From the NCBI RefSeq assembly GCF_024529975.1, contig NZ_AP024897.1:3720001-3784000 (forward strand): a stretch of 64,000 bases of DNA. The letters run 5' to 3'. The stretch comes from Vibrio quintilis (GTDB lineage: Bacteria > Pseudomonadota > Gammaproteobacteria > Enterobacterales > Vibrionaceae). The notes beneath the pieces are model-generated. The model saw only the letters and a list, made by a program, of their open reading frames with translations, was not told the origin of the DNA and did no database searches. Positions 10,860 to 22,430 of this stretch are shown piece by piece (the stretch's first letter is position 1; each line of letters opens with the position of its first letter). Both the position numbers and the translations under genes were made by a program.

Positions 10860-12194
10860 TTAACGGCCGTAGCCCTTCAGATTTGCTTTCTTCAACACAG
10901 AATCATATTGACTAGACATCATATGAGTCTGTACCTGTGCCATAAAGTCCATGATAACGACAACTACAATCAGTAGTGATGTACCGCCGAAATAGAAACG
11001 AACATTCCAAGCGACCATCATGAACTGTGGAATCAGACAGATAAAAGTAATATACAACGCACCTGCAAGAGTTAAACGTGTCATCACTTTATCAATATAT
11101 TTTGCTGTCTGTTCACCAGGGCGGATTCCGGGAACGAACGCACCTGACTTCTTCAAATTATCCGCTGTCTCACGCGGGTTAAATACTAACGCCGTGTAGA
11201 AGAAACAGAAAAATATAATTGCTGCAGCATAAAGTATAACGTAAAGCGGCTGTCCTGGGCTTAAAGCCAAAGAAACTTTGGTTAACCAGCTGAATGCTGA
11301 ACCATCTCCGCTATTTCCAAACCATTGTGCCAATGTACCTGGAAATAAAATAATACTTGATGCAAAGATCGCGGGAATTACACCAGCCATATTAATTTTC
11401 AATGGCAAGTGAGTACTTTGTCCTGCAAATACCTTCCGACCTTGCTGGCGTTTTGCATAGTTAACGACAATTCGGCGTTGACCACGCTCCATAAAGACCA
11501 CAAAGTAAATTACAGCAAAAGCAATTACCGCAATCAACAATAAAAGAAGTACATGTAGTTCACCTTGACGCGCTTGCTCTATTGTTTGTCCGATTGCTTT
11601 AGGCAATCCTGCTACAATCCCAGCAAAAATCAGCAATGATATACCATTGCCAATTCCTCGCTCTGTAATTTGTTCACCTAACCACATTAAAAACATGGTA
11701 CCGGTTACTAAACTTACTGTTGCGATAAACGTAAATATGGTTTGGTCAATAACGACCAAATTAGAGACCATATTTGGAAGGCCTGTCGCAATACCAAGAG
11801 CCTGGAATGTTGCAAGTACAAGCGTGCCATAGCGCGTATATTGGCTAATCTTACGACGCCCCGCTTCACCCTCTTTTTTGAGTTCAGCTAACGCAGGATG
11901 AACTACAGTTAGCAACTGGACAACAATTGATGCCGAAATATACGGCATAATACCCAGCGCTAATATAGATGCACGCGAAAGAGCACCACCAGAGAACATG
12001 TTAAACATTTCAACAATGGTGCCTTTTTGCTGTTCGAACAATTCGGCAAGTACAGCTGCGTCAATACCAGGGATCGGCACAAAAGAGCCTGCTCGGAACA
12101 CTAAAAGCGCACCTAATACAAACAATAAGCGCGACTTTAACTCGCTCAAGCCGCTCTGAGCACTACGAAAATCTTGTCCTGGTTTCTTAGCCAT
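10860..12194 (-). CDS. secY: Preprotein translocase subunit SecY
   Basis: Central pore of the SecYEG translocon in the inner membrane, 444 residues with ten predicted membrane helices. Family segments seen: [16 protein letters not shown] near the start, [38 protein letters not shown], and [21 protein letters not shown] before the last helices. The C-terminal tail ends [11 protein letters not shown]. Sits between rplO and rpmJ in the spc operon as usual. Confidence 0.98.
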   Translation of the reverse strand: MAKKPGQDFRSAQSGLSELKSRLLFVLGALLVFRAGSFVPIPGIDAAVLAELFEQQKGTIVEMFNMFSGGALSRASILALGIMPYISASIVVQLLTVVHPALAELKKEGEAGRRKISQYTRYGTLVLATFQALGIATGLPNMVSNLVVIDQTIFTFIATVSLVTGTMFLMWLGEQITERGIGNGISLLIFAGIVAGLPKAIGQTIEQARQGELHVLLLLLIAVIAFAVIYFVVFMERGQRRIVVNYAKRQQGRKVFAGQSTHLPLKINMAGVIPAIFASSIILFPGTLAQWFGNSGDGSAFSWLTKVSLALSPGQPLYVILYAAAIIFFCFFYTALVFNPRETADNLKKSGAFVPGIRPGEQTAKYIDKVMTRLTLAGALYITFICLIPQFMMVAWNVRFYFGGTSLLIVVVVIMDFMAQVQTHMMSSQYDSVLKKANLKGYGR

Positions 12195-12212
12195 CTGTAC
12201 CTCGTCTCGAGA

Positions 12213-12647
12213 TTATTCCTCGACTTTACCGCCTGCAGCTTCGATAGCAGCTTTAGCGCCTTTAGTTACACGTAGACCTTTAACAGTAACAGCTTTAGAT
12301 ATTTCACCAGAAAGAACAATTTTTACATGTTCAATTTTCTTGGTAATAACATTCGAAGCTTTTAAACTGTTTAAGTCTACAACATCGCTATTAACTTTAG
12401 CTAATTCACTTAAGCGAACTTCAGCAGATACCAAACTTTTTCGAGAGGTAAAGCCAAATTTTGGTAAACGCTGTTTCAATGGCATTTGACCGCCTTCGAA
12501 ACCAGCACGAACTTTACCGCCTGAACGCGACTTTTGACCTTTGTGGCCACGACCACCAGTTTTTCCAAGGCCAGAACCGATACCACGACCTAAACGCTTC
12601 TTAGAAGGTTTTGAACCCGCAGCCGGTGATAGAGTATTCAAACGCAT
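12213..12647 (-). CDS. rplO: 50S ribosomal protein L15
   Basis: Large-subunit assembly protein, 144 residues. Starts [20 protein letters not shown], followed by the Gly/Arg/Lys-rich extension ([20 protein letters not shown]) that penetrates 23S rRNA, and the conserved [18 protein letters not shown]-terminal globular domain ends [12 protein letters not shown]. Eighteen bases before secY. Confidence 0.98.
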   Translation of the reverse strand: MRLNTLSPAAGSKPSKKRLGRGIGSGLGKTGGRGHKGQKSRSGGKVRAGFEGGQMPLKQRLPKFGFTSRKSLVSAEVRLSELAKVNSDVVDLNSLKASNVITKKIEHVKIVLSGEISKAVTVKGLRVTKGAKAAIEAAGGKVEE

Positions 12648-12652
12648 TCTGA

Positions 12653-12829
12653 TTACTCCTCAACTTTAACCATGTAGTAAACCTTGTTGATCATGCCGCG
12701 AATACACGGTGTATCTTCAAGTTCTACTGTGTGGTTGATTTTACGAAGGCCCAGCCCCTTAAGACACGCTTTGTGCTTTGGCAGGCGACCAATTGAGCTT
12801 TTAGTTTGAGTTACTTTAATAGTTGCCAT
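12653..12829 (-). CDS. rpmD: 50S ribosomal protein L30
   Basis: Small large-subunit protein, 58 residues from the ATG at 12829 ([20 protein letters not shown]). It contains [17 protein letters not shown] and ends YYMVKVEE. The open frame extends nine codons further up into the end of rpsE, but the family start and length fix the internal ATG. Lies 7 bases after rpsE and 5 before rplO. Confidence 0.97.
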   Translation of the reverse strand: MATIKVTQTKSSIGRLPKHKACLKGLGLRKINHTVELEDTPCIRGMINKVYYMVKVEE

Positions 12830-12836
12830 GGTGTTC

Positions 12837-13337
12837 TTACTCCGAAATAGATTCAACAGTTAGACCACGTTTAGCTGCAACCATTTCTGGTGACTTCATG
12901 CTGCCTAACGCATCAATCGTTGCACGAACGATATTGATTGGGTTCGTAGAACCATATGCTTTAGACAGTACGTTGTGAACACCTGCAACTTCAAGAACTG
13001 CACGCATCGCACCACCTGCGATAACACCAGTACCTTCTGCAGCTGGCTGCATGTAAACTTTAGAGCCCGAGTGGCGACCTTTAACCGGGTGGAAAAGAGT
13101 GCCTTCGTTTAGCGCGATAGTCGTCATATTACGACGCGCTTTTTCCATTGCTTTCTGAATCGCAGCAGGCACTTCACGGGCTTTACCGTAACCGAAACCT
13201 ACACGACCATTACCGTCACCAACGACTGTTAGTGCAGTGAAGCTCATGATTCGACCACCTTTAACCGTCTTTGACACACGGTTAACAGCGATTAGCTTTT
13301 CTTGCAAATCACTAGCTTGTTGTTGTTCTTTAGCCAT
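12837..13337 (-). CDS. rpsE: 30S ribosomal protein S5
   Basis: Small-subunit protein important for decoding accuracy and mRNA helicase activity; known spectinomycin-resistance locus. 166 residues. The S5 double-stranded-RNA-binding domain has [20 protein letters not shown] and [19 protein letters not shown]. The C-terminal domain has [20 protein letters not shown]. Located between rplR and rpmD in the spc operon. Confidence 0.98.
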   Translation of the reverse strand: MAKEQQQASDLQEKLIAVNRVSKTVKGGRIMSFTALTVVGDGNGRVGFGYGKAREVPAAIQKAMEKARRNMTTIALNEGTLFHPVKGRHSGSKVYMQPAAEGTGVIAGGAMRAVLEVAGVHNVLSKAYGSTNPINIVRATIDALGSMKSPEMVAAKRGLTVESISE

Positions 13338-13351
13338 CTTCCAACCCTACC

Positions 13352-13705
13352 TTAGAATTTCAGACCAGCTTCGCGGGCAGATTCTGCCAGCGCCGCTACT
13401 CGACCGTGGTATTGGAAACCAGAACGATCAAATGCAACTTCTGCGACGCCTTTTTCAATAGCGCGCTCAGCAATAGCTTTACCTACAGCTTTTGCCGCAT
13501 CAACGTTACCAGTATTCTTCACTTGCTCACGGATCGCTTTTTCTACAGTAGAAGCTGATGCGATAACCTCAGAGCCATTAGATGCGATAACCTGTGCGTA
13601 CACGTGACGAGGAGTACGGTGTACAACTAGGCGAGTGGCACCCAGTTCTGCAATCTTACGACGCGCACGAGTGGCACGACGGATGCGAGATGCTTTCTTA
13701 TCCAT
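13352..13705 (-). CDS. rplR: 50S ribosomal protein L18
   Basis: 5S rRNA-binding protein of the central protuberance, 117 residues. Basic N-terminus [20 protein letters not shown]; core motif [17 protein letters not shown]-terminal [20 protein letters not shown]. Works with L5 to attach 5S rRNA. Nine bases after rplF and 14 before rpsE. Confidence 0.98.
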   Translation of the reverse strand: MDKKASRIRRATRARRKIAELGATRLVVHRTPRHVYAQVIASNGSEVIASASTVEKAIREQVKNTGNVDAAKAVGKAIAERAIEKGVAEVAFDRSGFQYHGRVAALAESAREAGLKF

Positions 13706-13714
13706 AGCGTTACC

Positions 13715-14248
13715 TTACTTCTTCTTAGCTTCTTTAGTACGCACAATTTCATCTGCGTAACGAACACCTTTACCTTTATAAGGCTCTGGCTCACGATAAG
13801 CACGAATATCTGCAGCAACCTGACCTACAAGCTGTTTATCACAACCTGTGATTACAATTTCAGTCTGGCTTGGACATTCAGCTTTAATACCCGCTGGCAA
13901 TTCATGCTCAACCGGATGAGAGAAGCCTAAGGTAAGGGCTACAGAATTACCTTTCATTGCAGCACGGTAACCAACACCCTTAAGTACCAACTTCTTAGTG
14001 AAGCCTTCTGTAACACCAGCAACCATATTGTTAACAAGTGCACGTACGGTACCAGCCTGGGCCCAAGCGTTAGCAAAGCCATCACGAGGACCAAATGTCA
14101 GTTGGTTATCTTCTTGAGCAACAACCACTGCGTCATTAAATACGCGGGTTAATTCCCCTTTAGCACCTTTTACAGTGACTTCTTGGCCGTTTAATTTCAC
14201 CTCTACGCCAGCTGGAATAGCGACAGGTGCTTTTGCAACACGAGACAT
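13715..14248 (-). CDS. rplF: 50S ribosomal protein L6
   Basis: Large-subunit protein near the factor-binding site, 177 residues, with two homologous alpha/beta repeats. Starts [20 protein letters not shown]. The C-terminal signature [25 protein letters not shown] closes it. Sixteen bases after rpsH. Confidence 0.98.
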   Translation of the reverse strand: MSRVAKAPVAIPAGVEVKLNGQEVTVKGAKGELTRVFNDAVVVAQEDNQLTFGPRDGFANAWAQAGTVRALVNNMVAGVTEGFTKKLVLKGVGYRAAMKGNSVALTLGFSHPVEHELPAGIKAECPSQTEIVITGCDKQLVGQVAADIRAYREPEPYKGKGVRYADEIVRTKEAKKK

Positions 14249-14264
14249 ATCCTACTCCTATAAA

Positions 14265-14657
14265 TTAAGCTACGTAGCAAATGATTTCACCACCAAGACC
14301 TGCTTTACGGGCAGCACGGTCTGACATCAGACCCTTGGAAGTGGAAACGACAGCAACACCCAAACCACCCATTACAGAAGGAAGATCATCTTTCTTCTTG
14401 TAGACACGCAAACCAGGTCGAGATACTCGCTGGATTACCTCAATAACAGGGTTAGCCTGGAAATACTTTAAAGTAACTTCCAGTTCAGGTTTAGCTTCGC
14501 TGTCAACAGCGTAATCTTCGATATAACCTTCAGCTTTCAGAAGTGCAGCAATTGCAACTTTAAGCTTTGAAGAAGGCATTTTTACAGCAACTTTGTTTGC
14601 TGCCTGACCATTACGAATACGGGTCAGCATATCCGAAATCGGATCTTGCATGCTCAT
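14265..14657 (-). CDS. rpsH: 30S ribosomal protein S8
   Basis: 16S rRNA central-domain binder; in E. coli also the translational repressor of the spc operon through a site near the start of rplE. 130 residues beginning [20 protein letters not shown]. The C-terminal motif [20 protein letters not shown] is intact and the protein ends EIICYVA. Lies between rpsN and rplF. Confidence 0.98.
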   Translation of the reverse strand: MSMQDPISDMLTRIRNGQAANKVAVKMPSSKLKVAIAALLKAEGYIEDYAVDSEAKPELEVTLKYFQANPVIEVIQRVSRPGLRVYKKKDDLPSVMGGLGVAVVSTSKGLMSDRAARKAGLGGEIICYVA

Positions 14658-14686
14658 AAACTTTACTCCAAATGATTAAGTGGCAA

Positions 14687-14992
14687 TTACCAGCTAGCCT
14701 TACGAAGTCCAGGAATCTCACCTTTCATGCAAGCTTCACGGACTTTGATGCGGCTCAAACCGAACTTACGTAAGTAACCATGTGGACGACCAGTCTGGTT
14801 ACAACGATTACGCTGACGAGATGCACTAGAATCACGAGGAAGCGTCTGTAGTTTAAGAACTGCATCCCAACGCTCTTCTTCAGATACGTTTACATCATTA
14901 ATTGTAGCTTTAAGCGCTGCACGCTTTTCTGCGTACTTAGCTACAAGCTTTGCACGCTTAACTTCACGTGCTTTCATTGATTGTTTAGCCAT
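14687..14992 (-). CDS. rpsN: 30S ribosomal protein S14 (zinc-free long form)
   Basis: Head protein of the small subunit. 101 residues starting [20 protein letters not shown]. It is the long form and lacks the paired CxxC motifs of zinc-dependent S14. Signature [20 protein letters not shown] followed by [17 protein letters not shown]. Seventeen bases after rplE. Confidence 0.98.
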   Translation of the reverse strand: MAKQSMKAREVKRAKLVAKYAEKRAALKATINDVNVSEEERWDAVLKLQTLPRDSSASRQRNRCNQTGRPHGYLRKFGLSRIKVREACMKGEIPGLRKASW

Positions 14993-15009
14993 AACAGTAA
15001 CCCTTCACC

Positions 15010-15549
15010 TTACTTACGGAATGGGAAGTTAAAGGCAGCCAGCAGAGCACGGCCTTCCTCATCGCTCGCTGCAGACGTCGTAATAGTGATGTCTAAGCCG
15101 CGTACACGATCGACTTTATCGTAGTCGATTTCCGGGAAGATGATTTGCTCGCGAACGCCCATGCTATAGTTACCGCGACCATCAAAAGATTTCGCGCTAA
15201 CACCACGGAAGTCACGTACACGTGGAAGAGCAATAGAAATCAAACGCTCTAAAAAATCCCACATACGTTCGCCACGCAAGGTTACTTTACAACCAATTGG
15301 GTAGCCTTCACGAATTTTGAAGCCTGCAACAGACTTACGGGCTTTTGTAATTAAAGGTTTTTGACCAGAAATTATAGCCATGTCAGCTGCTGCGTTTTCC
15401 AGAAGCTTCTTGTCGTTGATAGCTTCACCAACGCCCATATTCAGGGTGATTTTCTCAATCCTAGGGACTTGCATGACGCTTGTGTAACTGAATTGTTTGG
15501 CCAATTCAGCGACTACAGACGACTTGTAGTAATCATGCAGTTTCGCCAT
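15010..15549 (-). CDS. rplE: 50S ribosomal protein L5
   Basis: 5S rRNA and P-site tRNA contact protein of the central protuberance. 179 residues starting [20 protein letters not shown], with the conserved [20 protein letters not shown] and [20 protein letters not shown], ending AFNFPFRK. The family S8 repressor site lies around this start in E. coli; I did not verify its fold here. Confidence 0.98.
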   Translation of the reverse strand: MAKLHDYYKSSVVAELAKQFSYTSVMQVPRIEKITLNMGVGEAINDKKLLENAAADMAIISGQKPLITKARKSVAGFKIREGYPIGCKVTLRGERMWDFLERLISIALPRVRDFRGVSAKSFDGRGNYSMGVREQIIFPEIDYDKVDRVRGLDITITTSAASDEEGRALLAAFNFPFRK

Positions 15550-15575
15550 AGTAGAACTCCAAATTACTCAAATTC

Positions 15576-15893
15576 TTAGTTAGAAACAGTTTCGCCGTTT
15601 GATTTAAAGAAACGTACTTTCTTTCCATCTTCGAAACGAAAACCTACACGGTCCGCTTTACCGGTTTTATCATTGAAGATTGCAACATTAGATGCATCAA
15701 TCGCTGCTTCTTGCTCAACGATCCCACCTTGAATACCTAGAGCCGGAACTGGCTTTTGGTGTTTTTTAACAAGGTTGATACCTTCAACAAAGATTTTACC
15801 AGTAGTAAGAACCTTAGTTACTTTACCTTTCTTGCCCTTATCTTTACCGGCAAGAACAATTACTTCGTCATTACGACGGATTTTTGCTGCCAT
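15576..15893 (-). CDS. rplX: 50S ribosomal protein L24
   Basis: Assembly initiator protein of the large subunit, 105 residues. The KOW motif ([20 protein letters not shown]) is at about 10-29, followed by [14 protein letters not shown]. Located 11 bases after rplN and 26 before rplE. Confidence 0.98.
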   Translation of the reverse strand: MAAKIRRNDEVIVLAGKDKGKKGKVTKVLTTGKIFVEGINLVKKHQKPVPALGIQGGIVEQEAAIDASNVAIFNDKTGKADRVGFRFEDGKKVRFFKSNGETVSN

Positions 15894-15904
15894 CTTTGCG
15901 CTCC

Positions 15905-16276
15905 TTACAATACTTCTGGAGCCAGTGAGACGATTTTCATAAACTTCGCATTACGAAGTTCACGCGTCACTGGACCAAAGATACGTGTACCGATTGGTTG
16001 CTCGGTATTGTTGTTCAACAAAACACAAGCATTACGGTCGAAGCGAATGACAGAACCGTCTTGACGACGTACGCCTTTACGGGTGCGAACTACCACCGCC
16101 TTCAGTACATCACCTTTTTTAACTTTACCGCGAGGAATCGCTTCCTTTACAGTAACTTTGATGATGTCACCGACATGTGCATAACGACGGTGAGAGCCAC
16201 CCAGAACCTTAATACACATTACGCTGCGAGCGCCTGAGTTATCAGCTGCGTCCAGCATACTTTGCATTTGGATCAT
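15905..16276 (-). CDS. rplN: 50S ribosomal protein L14
   Basis: Intersubunit-bridge protein. 123 residues starting [20 protein letters not shown], then [19 protein letters not shown] and [12 protein letters not shown]. It is the first gene of the spc operon; a 155-base gap with a terminator and promoter signals separates it from rpsQ of the S10 operon. Confidence 0.98.
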   Translation of the reverse strand: MIQMQSMLDAADNSGARSVMCIKVLGGSHRRYAHVGDIIKVTVKEAIPRGKVKKGDVLKAVVVRTRKGVRRQDGSVIRFDRNACVLLNNNTEQPIGTRIFGPVTRELRNAKFMKIVSLAPEVL

Positions 16277-16345
16277 GTTAGTGCTCCGCTAAATATTAAA
16301 ACTAGACCCATCTCGGGTCGGGCTGCCTTATAAAAAGGGATGCGA

Positions 16346-16379
16346 ATTGTATCACCCTTTTATCTAGTTGGGTAGTCAA
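16346..16379 (-). promoter_or_regulatory. Putative spc-operon promoter
   Basis: On the minus strand an extended -10 (TGATACAAT, hexamer TACAAT at 16346-16351) lies about 70 bases upstream of rplN. A TTGACT (16374-16379) is upstream but spaced 22 bases, longer than optimal, so the TG extension probably matters most. It follows immediately after the rpsQ terminator. Confidence 0.5.
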
Positions 16380-16414
16380 AAAACAAGCGGCTCCATAAAT
16401 TATTGGAGCCGCTT
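16378..16414 (-). terminator. Terminator between S10 and spc operons
   Basis: A perfect 10-bp stem, AAGCGGCTCC / GGAGCCGCTT (16385-16394 and 16405-16414), followed on the minus strand by a G then T6. It lies 17 bases past rpsQ and would end most S10-operon transcription. Confidence 0.85.
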
Positions 16415-16431
16415 CTTATTCGAAGGCAAAA

Positions 16432-16686
16432 TTAGATTTTTGCTTTCTCTACCACTTTGACCAATGTCCAAGACTTAGTCTTAGACAATGGACGACATTC
16501 ACGAATTTCAACTGTGTCGCCTAAGCCACACTCGTTGTTTTCATCATGTGCGTGAACTTTAGTCGTGCGCTTTACGAACTTACCGTAAATTGGGTGTTTC
16601 ACCATACGCTCGATAGAAACAACGATAGACTTATCCATCTTGTCACTAACAACACGACCTTGTTGAGTACGAATATTGTCGCTCAT
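16432..16686 (-). CDS. rpsQ: 30S ribosomal protein S17
   Basis: 16S rRNA 5'-domain binder, 84 residues. Motifs: [39 protein letters not shown] and [18 protein letters not shown]. Its ATG overlaps the rpmC stop (TAATG), indicating translational coupling. Last gene of the S10 operon, followed by a strong terminator. Confidence 0.98.
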   Translation of the reverse strand: MSDNIRTQQGRVVSDKMDKSIVVSIERMVKHPIYGKFVKRTTKVHAHDENNECGLGDTVEIRECRPLSKTKSWTLVKVVEKAKI

Positions 16687-16877
16687 TATGCGTCTGCCTT
16701 CTCAGTCAAAACAGTTTTCACACGTGCGATATTACGGCGTACAGCTTTCAGATTATGCGTCTGCTGTAATTGACCAGTCGCAGCCTGCATGCGCAGGTTA
16801 AACTGTTCGCGTAATAAATCGACCAGCTGTTTATTCAGCTCATCAACGCTTTTATCGCGTAAATCTTGTGCTTTCAT
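16686..16877 (-). CDS. rpmC: 50S ribosomal protein L29
   Basis: Exit-tunnel-rim protein, part of the docking site for trigger factor and SRP. 63 residues from the ATG at 16877 ([20 protein letters not shown]), containing [24 protein letters not shown] one codon earlier (16880) is an alternative, but the ATG matches the family and overlaps the rplP stop (TGATG). AGGTG lies upstream. Confidence 0.97.
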   Translation of the reverse strand: MKAQDLRDKSVDELNKQLVDLLREQFNLRMQAATGQLQQTHNLKAVRRNIARVKTVLTEKADA

Positions 16878-17287
16878 CACATCACCTGCTTAGTTACGAA
16901 AGTAGTTTTGAACGGCAGTTTTGCTGCTGCAAGTGCAAACGCTTCACGTGCCAATTCTTCAGGTACACCGTCCATTTCGTACATTACCTTACCAGGTTGG
17001 ATTTGGGCTACCCAGTACTCAACGTTACCTTTACCCTTACCCTGACGAACTTCAAGTGGTTTTTCAGTGATAGGCTTATCCGGAAAAACACGAATCCAGA
17101 TTTTACCTTGACGCTTAACGTGACGTGTCATCGCACGACGTGCCGCTTCAATCTGACGAGCAGTTAAACGACCACGACCAGTAGCTTTAAGACCAAAAGT
17201 GCCAAATGCAACTTCAGTACCTTTAGCCAGACCACGGTTCCGACCAGTATGAACCTTACGGAATTTTGTACGTTTAGGTTGTAGCAT
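16877..17287 (-). CDS. rplP: 50S ribosomal protein L16
   Basis: Large-subunit protein organising the A-site side of the peptidyl transferase centre. 136 residues starting [20 protein letters not shown], with [20 protein letters not shown] and [20 protein letters not shown]. The Arg81 region (known hydroxylation site in E. coli) is present. Stop overlaps rpmC start. Confidence 0.98.
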   Translation of the reverse strand: MLQPKRTKFRKVHTGRNRGLAKGTEVAFGTFGLKATGRGRLTARQIEAARRAMTRHVKRQGKIWIRVFPDKPITEKPLEVRQGKGKGNVEYWVAQIQPGKVMYEMDGVPEELAREAFALAAAKLPFKTTFVTKQVM

Positions 17288-17298
17288 CTGTCGACTCC

Positions 17299-18003
<705 letters not shown>

Positions 18004-18022
18004 TGCTTACTCTCCTAGTCTC

Positions 18023-18355
18023 TTAGCGATCTGCGACAACCACAGTAATGTGGCTTGAACGCTTCAAGATACGATCCGCACGGCCTTTGGCACGAGGCAT
18101 AATACGCTTCATGACAGGGCCCTCATCTACGAAGATTTTAGCGACATTCAGATCGTCGATGTCTGCACCTTCATTATGCTCCGCATTCGCGATAGCTGAC
18201 TCAAGAACTTTCTTGATCAAATCAGCAGCTTTTTTGTTGCTGAAAGTCAGAATTTCCAGAGCCTGATCGACAGATTTACCACGAATCAAATCTGCAACTA
18301 AGCGAGCTTTCTGTGGAGAAATACGAGCAAAGTTATGTTTAGCGATAGCTTCCAT
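18023..18355 (-). CDS. rplV: 50S ribosomal protein L22
   Basis: Exit-tunnel protein whose beta-hairpin lines the constriction; its alteration can give macrolide resistance. 110 residues from the ATG at 18355 ([20 protein letters not shown]). A tandem ATG one codon earlier is also possible, but AAGGAG is better spaced for the second. The hairpin region [20 protein letters not shown] is intact. Confidence 0.97.
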   Translation of the reverse strand: MEAIAKHNFARISPQKARLVADLIRGKSVDQALEILTFSNKKAADLIKKVLESAIANAEHNEGADIDDLNVAKIFVDEGPVMKRIMPRAKGRADRILKRSSHITVVVADR

Positions 18356-18365
18356 CATCTACTCC

Positions 18366-18647
<282 letters not shown>

Positions 18648-18664
18648 TTATCCTCTTTAATAGA

Positions 18665-19489
18665 TTACTTAGTACGGCGACGGACAATATATTTGTCAGT
18701 ACGCTTATTCTTACGGGTCTTGAAGCCTTTCGTTGGCATACCCCATGGCGATACAGGATGACGGCCACCAGAAGTACGACCTTCACCACCACCGTGAGGG
18801 TGATCAACAGGGTTCATTACAACACCACGAACAGTTGGACGAACACCGCGCCAGCGTTTTGCACCAGCTTTACCCAGTTCACGCAGCATGTGTTCTGCAT
18901 TACCAACTTCACCGATAGTTGCACGACCTTCAACAGGAACTTTACGCATTTCACCAGAACGTAAACGGATTGTGACATAAGCACCATCACGAGCAACGAT
19001 CTGAGCATAAGCACCAGCAGAACGAGCCAGCTGTGCACCTTTTCCTGGTTTCAATTCAACGTTGTGAACTGTTGAACCAACAGGGATGTTACGCATTGGA
19101 AGCGTGTTACCTGCTTTGATTGGCGCGTCTACACCTGATTGAATCACGTCACCAGCTTGCAAACCTTTTGGTGCAATGATGTAACGACGTTCACCATCTG
19201 CGTAAAGAACCAAAGCAATGTTCGCACTACGGTTTGGATCGTATTCCAGACGCTCTACTTTTGCTGGAATACCATCTTTTGTACGTTTAAAATCAATCAC
19301 ACGATAGTGTTGTTTATGACCACCACCGATATGACGTACAGTAATACGACCGTTGTTGTTACGACCACCATGTTTAGAGTTTTTCTCTAAAAGAGGTGCA
19401 TAAGGCTTGCCCTTGTGTAGGTCAGCGTTAACAACTTTAACAACGTGACGACGACCAGGGGAAGTCGGCTTACATTTAACAATAGCCAT
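18665..19489 (-). CDS. rplB: 50S ribosomal protein L2
   Basis: Core peptidyl-transferase-region protein needed for subunit association. 274 residues. Starts [20 protein letters not shown]. Contains [20 protein letters not shown] and the conserved [20 protein letters not shown] with the functionally important histidine (about 229-231). Ends [11 protein letters not shown]. Confidence 0.98.
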   Translation of the reverse strand: MAIVKCKPTSPGRRHVVKVVNADLHKGKPYAPLLEKNSKHGGRNNNGRITVRHIGGGHKQHYRVIDFKRTKDGIPAKVERLEYDPNRSANIALVLYADGERRYIIAPKGLQAGDVIQSGVDAPIKAGNTLPMRNIPVGSTVHNVELKPGKGAQLARSAGAYAQIVARDGAYVTIRLRSGEMRKVPVEGRATIGEVGNAEHMLRELGKAGAKRWRGVRPTVRGVVMNPVDHPHGGGEGRTSGGRHPVSPWGMPTKGFKTRKNKRTDKYIVRRRTK

Positions 19490-19504
19490 TCTTAACTACT
19501 CCTG

Positions 19505-19807
19505 TTACTCAGCACCGCCAACGAAATCAAGATCCTGACCTTCTTTCAAAGTGACATACGCTTTTTTCACGTCGCTACGACGGCCTTGGCGTACACCTTG
19601 ACGTTTGGTCTTACCCTTAGTAATAAGAGTATTTACAGACTTAACTTCAACTTCAAATAGCTTTTCTACAGCTGCTTTGATTTCTCTTTTTGTTGCATCT
19701 TTCGCAACTTTAAAAACAACTGTATTTGCTTTTTCAGCAGCAAGCGTTGCTTTTTCAGAGATGTGCGGCGCACGTAGAACTTTCAGGATACGCTCTTCAC
19801 TAATCAT
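19505..19807 (-). CDS. rplW: 50S ribosomal protein L23
   Basis: Exit-tunnel protein and main docking site for trigger factor and SRP. 100 residues: [20 protein letters not shown] at the start, [20 protein letters not shown] in the middle. Its start overlaps the rplD stop by four bases (ATGA). Confidence 0.98.
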   Translation of the reverse strand: MISEERILKVLRAPHISEKATLAAEKANTVVFKVAKDATKREIKAAVEKLFEVEVKSVNTLITKGKTKRQGVRQGRRSDVKKAYVTLKEGQDLDFVGGAE

Positions 19808-20406
19808 GCCAGCATCTCCTCAATTTGCTTAACTGCGGCTGCAGTCATCAGTACTTTGTCAAACGCAATCAGACTTACAGGATCAATTCCTGCAACATCA
19901 CGTACGTCAACTTTGTACAGGTTACGGGCAGCCAAGAACAAATTCTCATCGACGTCACCGGTTACAATCAGTACATCGTCAAGTTCAAGTTCTTTTAATT
20001 TAGCAACAAGCTCTTTTGTTTTTGGTGCTTCAACTGAGAAGTTGTCAACAACGATTAAACGCTCCTGACGAACCAGTTCAGACAGAATACATTTCATTGC
20101 ACCACGGTACATTTTTTTGTTTACTTTTTGGCTGTGATCCTGAGGCTTCGCAGCAAAAGTAACACCACCCGTACGCCAGATTGGGCTACGGATTGTACCG
20201 GCACGAGCTCGACCAGTACCTTTTTGACGCCATGGTTTAGCGCCACCACCAGAAACTTCTGAACGTGTTTTTTGAGCACGAGTTCCCTGACGAGCACCTG
20301 CTGCATAAGCAACAACTACCTGATGAATCAGAGCTTCGTTAAACTCACGTCCGAAAGTAGCTTCGGAAACAGTTAGTGCATCAGCACCTTTAACCATCAA
20401 TTCCAT
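19804..20406 (-). CDS. rplD: 50S ribosomal protein L4
   Basis: Tunnel-constriction protein. In E. coli it is also the autogenous regulator of the S10 operon, binding the operon leader to cause both termination and translational repression. 200 residues. Conserved loop [20 protein letters not shown] followed by [20 protein letters not shown]. Located between rplC and rplW. Confidence 0.98.
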   Translation of the reverse strand: MELMVKGADALTVSEATFGREFNEALIHQVVVAYAAGARQGTRAQKTRSEVSGGGAKPWRQKGTGRARAGTIRSPIWRTGGVTFAAKPQDHSQKVNKKMYRGAMKCILSELVRQERLIVVDNFSVEAPKTKELVAKLKELELDDVLIVTGDVDENLFLAARNLYKVDVRDVAGIDPVSLIAFDKVLMTAAAVKQIEEMLA

Positions 20407-20422
20407 TACTTACTCCTAGACG

Positions 20423-21052
20423 TTATGCTTTAACCGCTGGTTTAACGATCACATCAGCACCAGTTGAACCAGGGACTGCACCTTTGATCAGAAGCAGATT
20501 GCGCTCAGCATCAACGCGAACGATCTCAAGGTTCTGAGTCGTTACACGCTCATCACCCATGTGACCTGCCATTTTTTTGCCTTTAAACACGCGTCCAGGT
20601 GTCTGACATTGACCAATAGAACCAGGGGCACGGTGTGACAAAGAGTTACCGTGAGTCATATCTTGAGTACGGAAATTCCAACGCTTTACAGCACCCTGGA
20701 AACCTTTACCTTTAGATGTACCAGTAACGTCTACTTTTTTGATTTCATTGAAAAGTTCAACTGTTAGTTCTGAACCAACTTCAAACTCTTCTCCGTTTTC
20801 TAAACGGAATTCCCAAAGACCGCGTCCAGCGTCAACACCTGCTTTTGCGAAGTGGCCAGCTTCTGGCTTAGAGACACGGTTAGCTTTCTTAGCACCAGCT
20901 GTAACCTGAATTGCAGCATAACCATCGCTTGCAAGTGTTTTCACTTGAGCAACACGGTTCGCTTCAACTTCAACAACAGTTACTGGGATAGAAACGCCTT
21001 CTTCGGTAAATACTCGGGTCATACCCACTTTACGTCCGACTAGACCAATCAT
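20423..21052 (-). CDS. rplC: 50S ribosomal protein L3
   Basis: Early assembly protein near the peptidyl transferase centre. 209 residues starting [20 protein letters not shown]. The extension loop with [20 protein letters not shown] and [20 protein letters not shown] is present; the Gln in GQCQTPGR is the residue methylated by PrmB in E. coli. Ends KPAVKA. Confidence 0.98.
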   Translation of the reverse strand: MIGLVGRKVGMTRVFTEEGVSIPVTVVEVEANRVAQVKTLASDGYAAIQVTAGAKKANRVSKPEAGHFAKAGVDAGRGLWEFRLENGEEFEVGSELTVELFNEIKKVDVTGTSKGKGFQGAVKRWNFRTQDMTHGNSLSHRAPGSIGQCQTPGRVFKGKKMAGHMGDERVTTQNLEIVRVDAERNLLLIKGAVPGSTGADVIVKPAVKA

Positions 21053-21066
21053 TATTCTAATCTCCC

Positions 21067-21622
<556 letters not shown>

Positions 21623-21628
21623 GAGCGT

Positions 21629-21657
21629 ATTATACAGAAGGATAATTTACATGCAAG
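21629..21657 (-). promoter_or_regulatory. Promoter of the S10 operon
   Basis: On the minus strand CTTGCAT, a 16-17-base spacer and a perfect TATAAT (21629-21634) form a good sigma-70 promoter. It lies just after the rlmB stop and drives the long S10 leader and rpsJ. Confidence 0.75.
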
Positions 21658-21682
21658 TTTTTGTTTGCAGAATAAACAATGT

Positions 21683-22420
21683 TCAGACACGCCGCTGCCT
21701 GACGGCCTCAAATAAACAAATCCCGGTCGCTACTGAAACATTTAAACTGGAAACACTTCCTGCCATTGGGATTTTGATTAATGCATCACATGTTTCCCGG
21801 GTTAATCGTCTTATTCCATCCCCTTCGGCACCCATTACAATTGCCAGTGGACCAGTTAATTTTGACTGATATATGTCTTGTTTGGCTTCACCGGCTGTTC
21901 CAACGAACCAGATCCCTTTCTCTTGCAGCGCTCTCATGGTCCGGGCAAGGTTAGTAACCCGAATAAGAGGTACAGTTTCAGCTGCACCACAAGCAACCTT
22001 ACTCACAGTTGCTGTCAAAGGAGCTGATTTATCTTTTGGTACGATAACAGCAGAAACACCTGCTGCATCAGCATTGCGCAGGCAAGCACCCAGATTATGA
22101 GGGTCCGTTACACCATCCAAAACCAATAATAAAGGCTGTTCACTCTGAGCTAAAATTTCATCGAGATCATGCTCATTTAAGGATTTGGCAGGTTTGACTC
22201 TGGCGATCATCCCCTGATGGTTTTCGCCATTCACTTTGTTATCCAGCGCTTTTCTGCTCATAAACTGAACAGAAATTCCAAGCTGCTTTAGTTGTTCCAG
22301 CACAGAGAATAATCGTTCATCCTCTCTGCCCTGCAGAGCAAACACTTCGATAAATCTATCTGGGCTCGTTTGTAAAACCGCATTCACAGCGTGAATGCCA
22401 TAAATATATTCCCGGCTCAT
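21683..22420 (-). CDS. rlmB: 23S rRNA (guanosine-2251-2'-O)-methyltransferase
   Basis: SPOUT-family ribose methyltransferase acting on G2251 in the P-loop of 23S rRNA. 245 residues. N-terminal L30e-like substrate-binding domain starts [20 protein letters not shown]. The C-terminal knotted domain has [35 protein letters not shown] and [20 protein letters not shown], covering SPOUT motifs 1-3. Ten bases downstream of rnr, as in E. coli. Confidence 0.96.
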   Translation of the reverse strand: MSREYIYGIHAVNAVLQTSPDRFIEVFALQGREDERLFSVLEQLKQLGISVQFMSRKALDNKVNGENHQGMIARVKPAKSLNEHDLDEILAQSEQPLLLVLDGVTDPHNLGACLRNADAAGVSAVIVPKDKSAPLTATVSKVACGAAETVPLIRVTNLARTMRALQEKGIWFVGTAGEAKQDIYQSKLTGPLAIVMGAEGDGIRRLTRETCDALIKIPMAGSVSSLNVSVATGICLFEAVRQRRV

Positions 22421-22430
22421 TTTCTACCTA

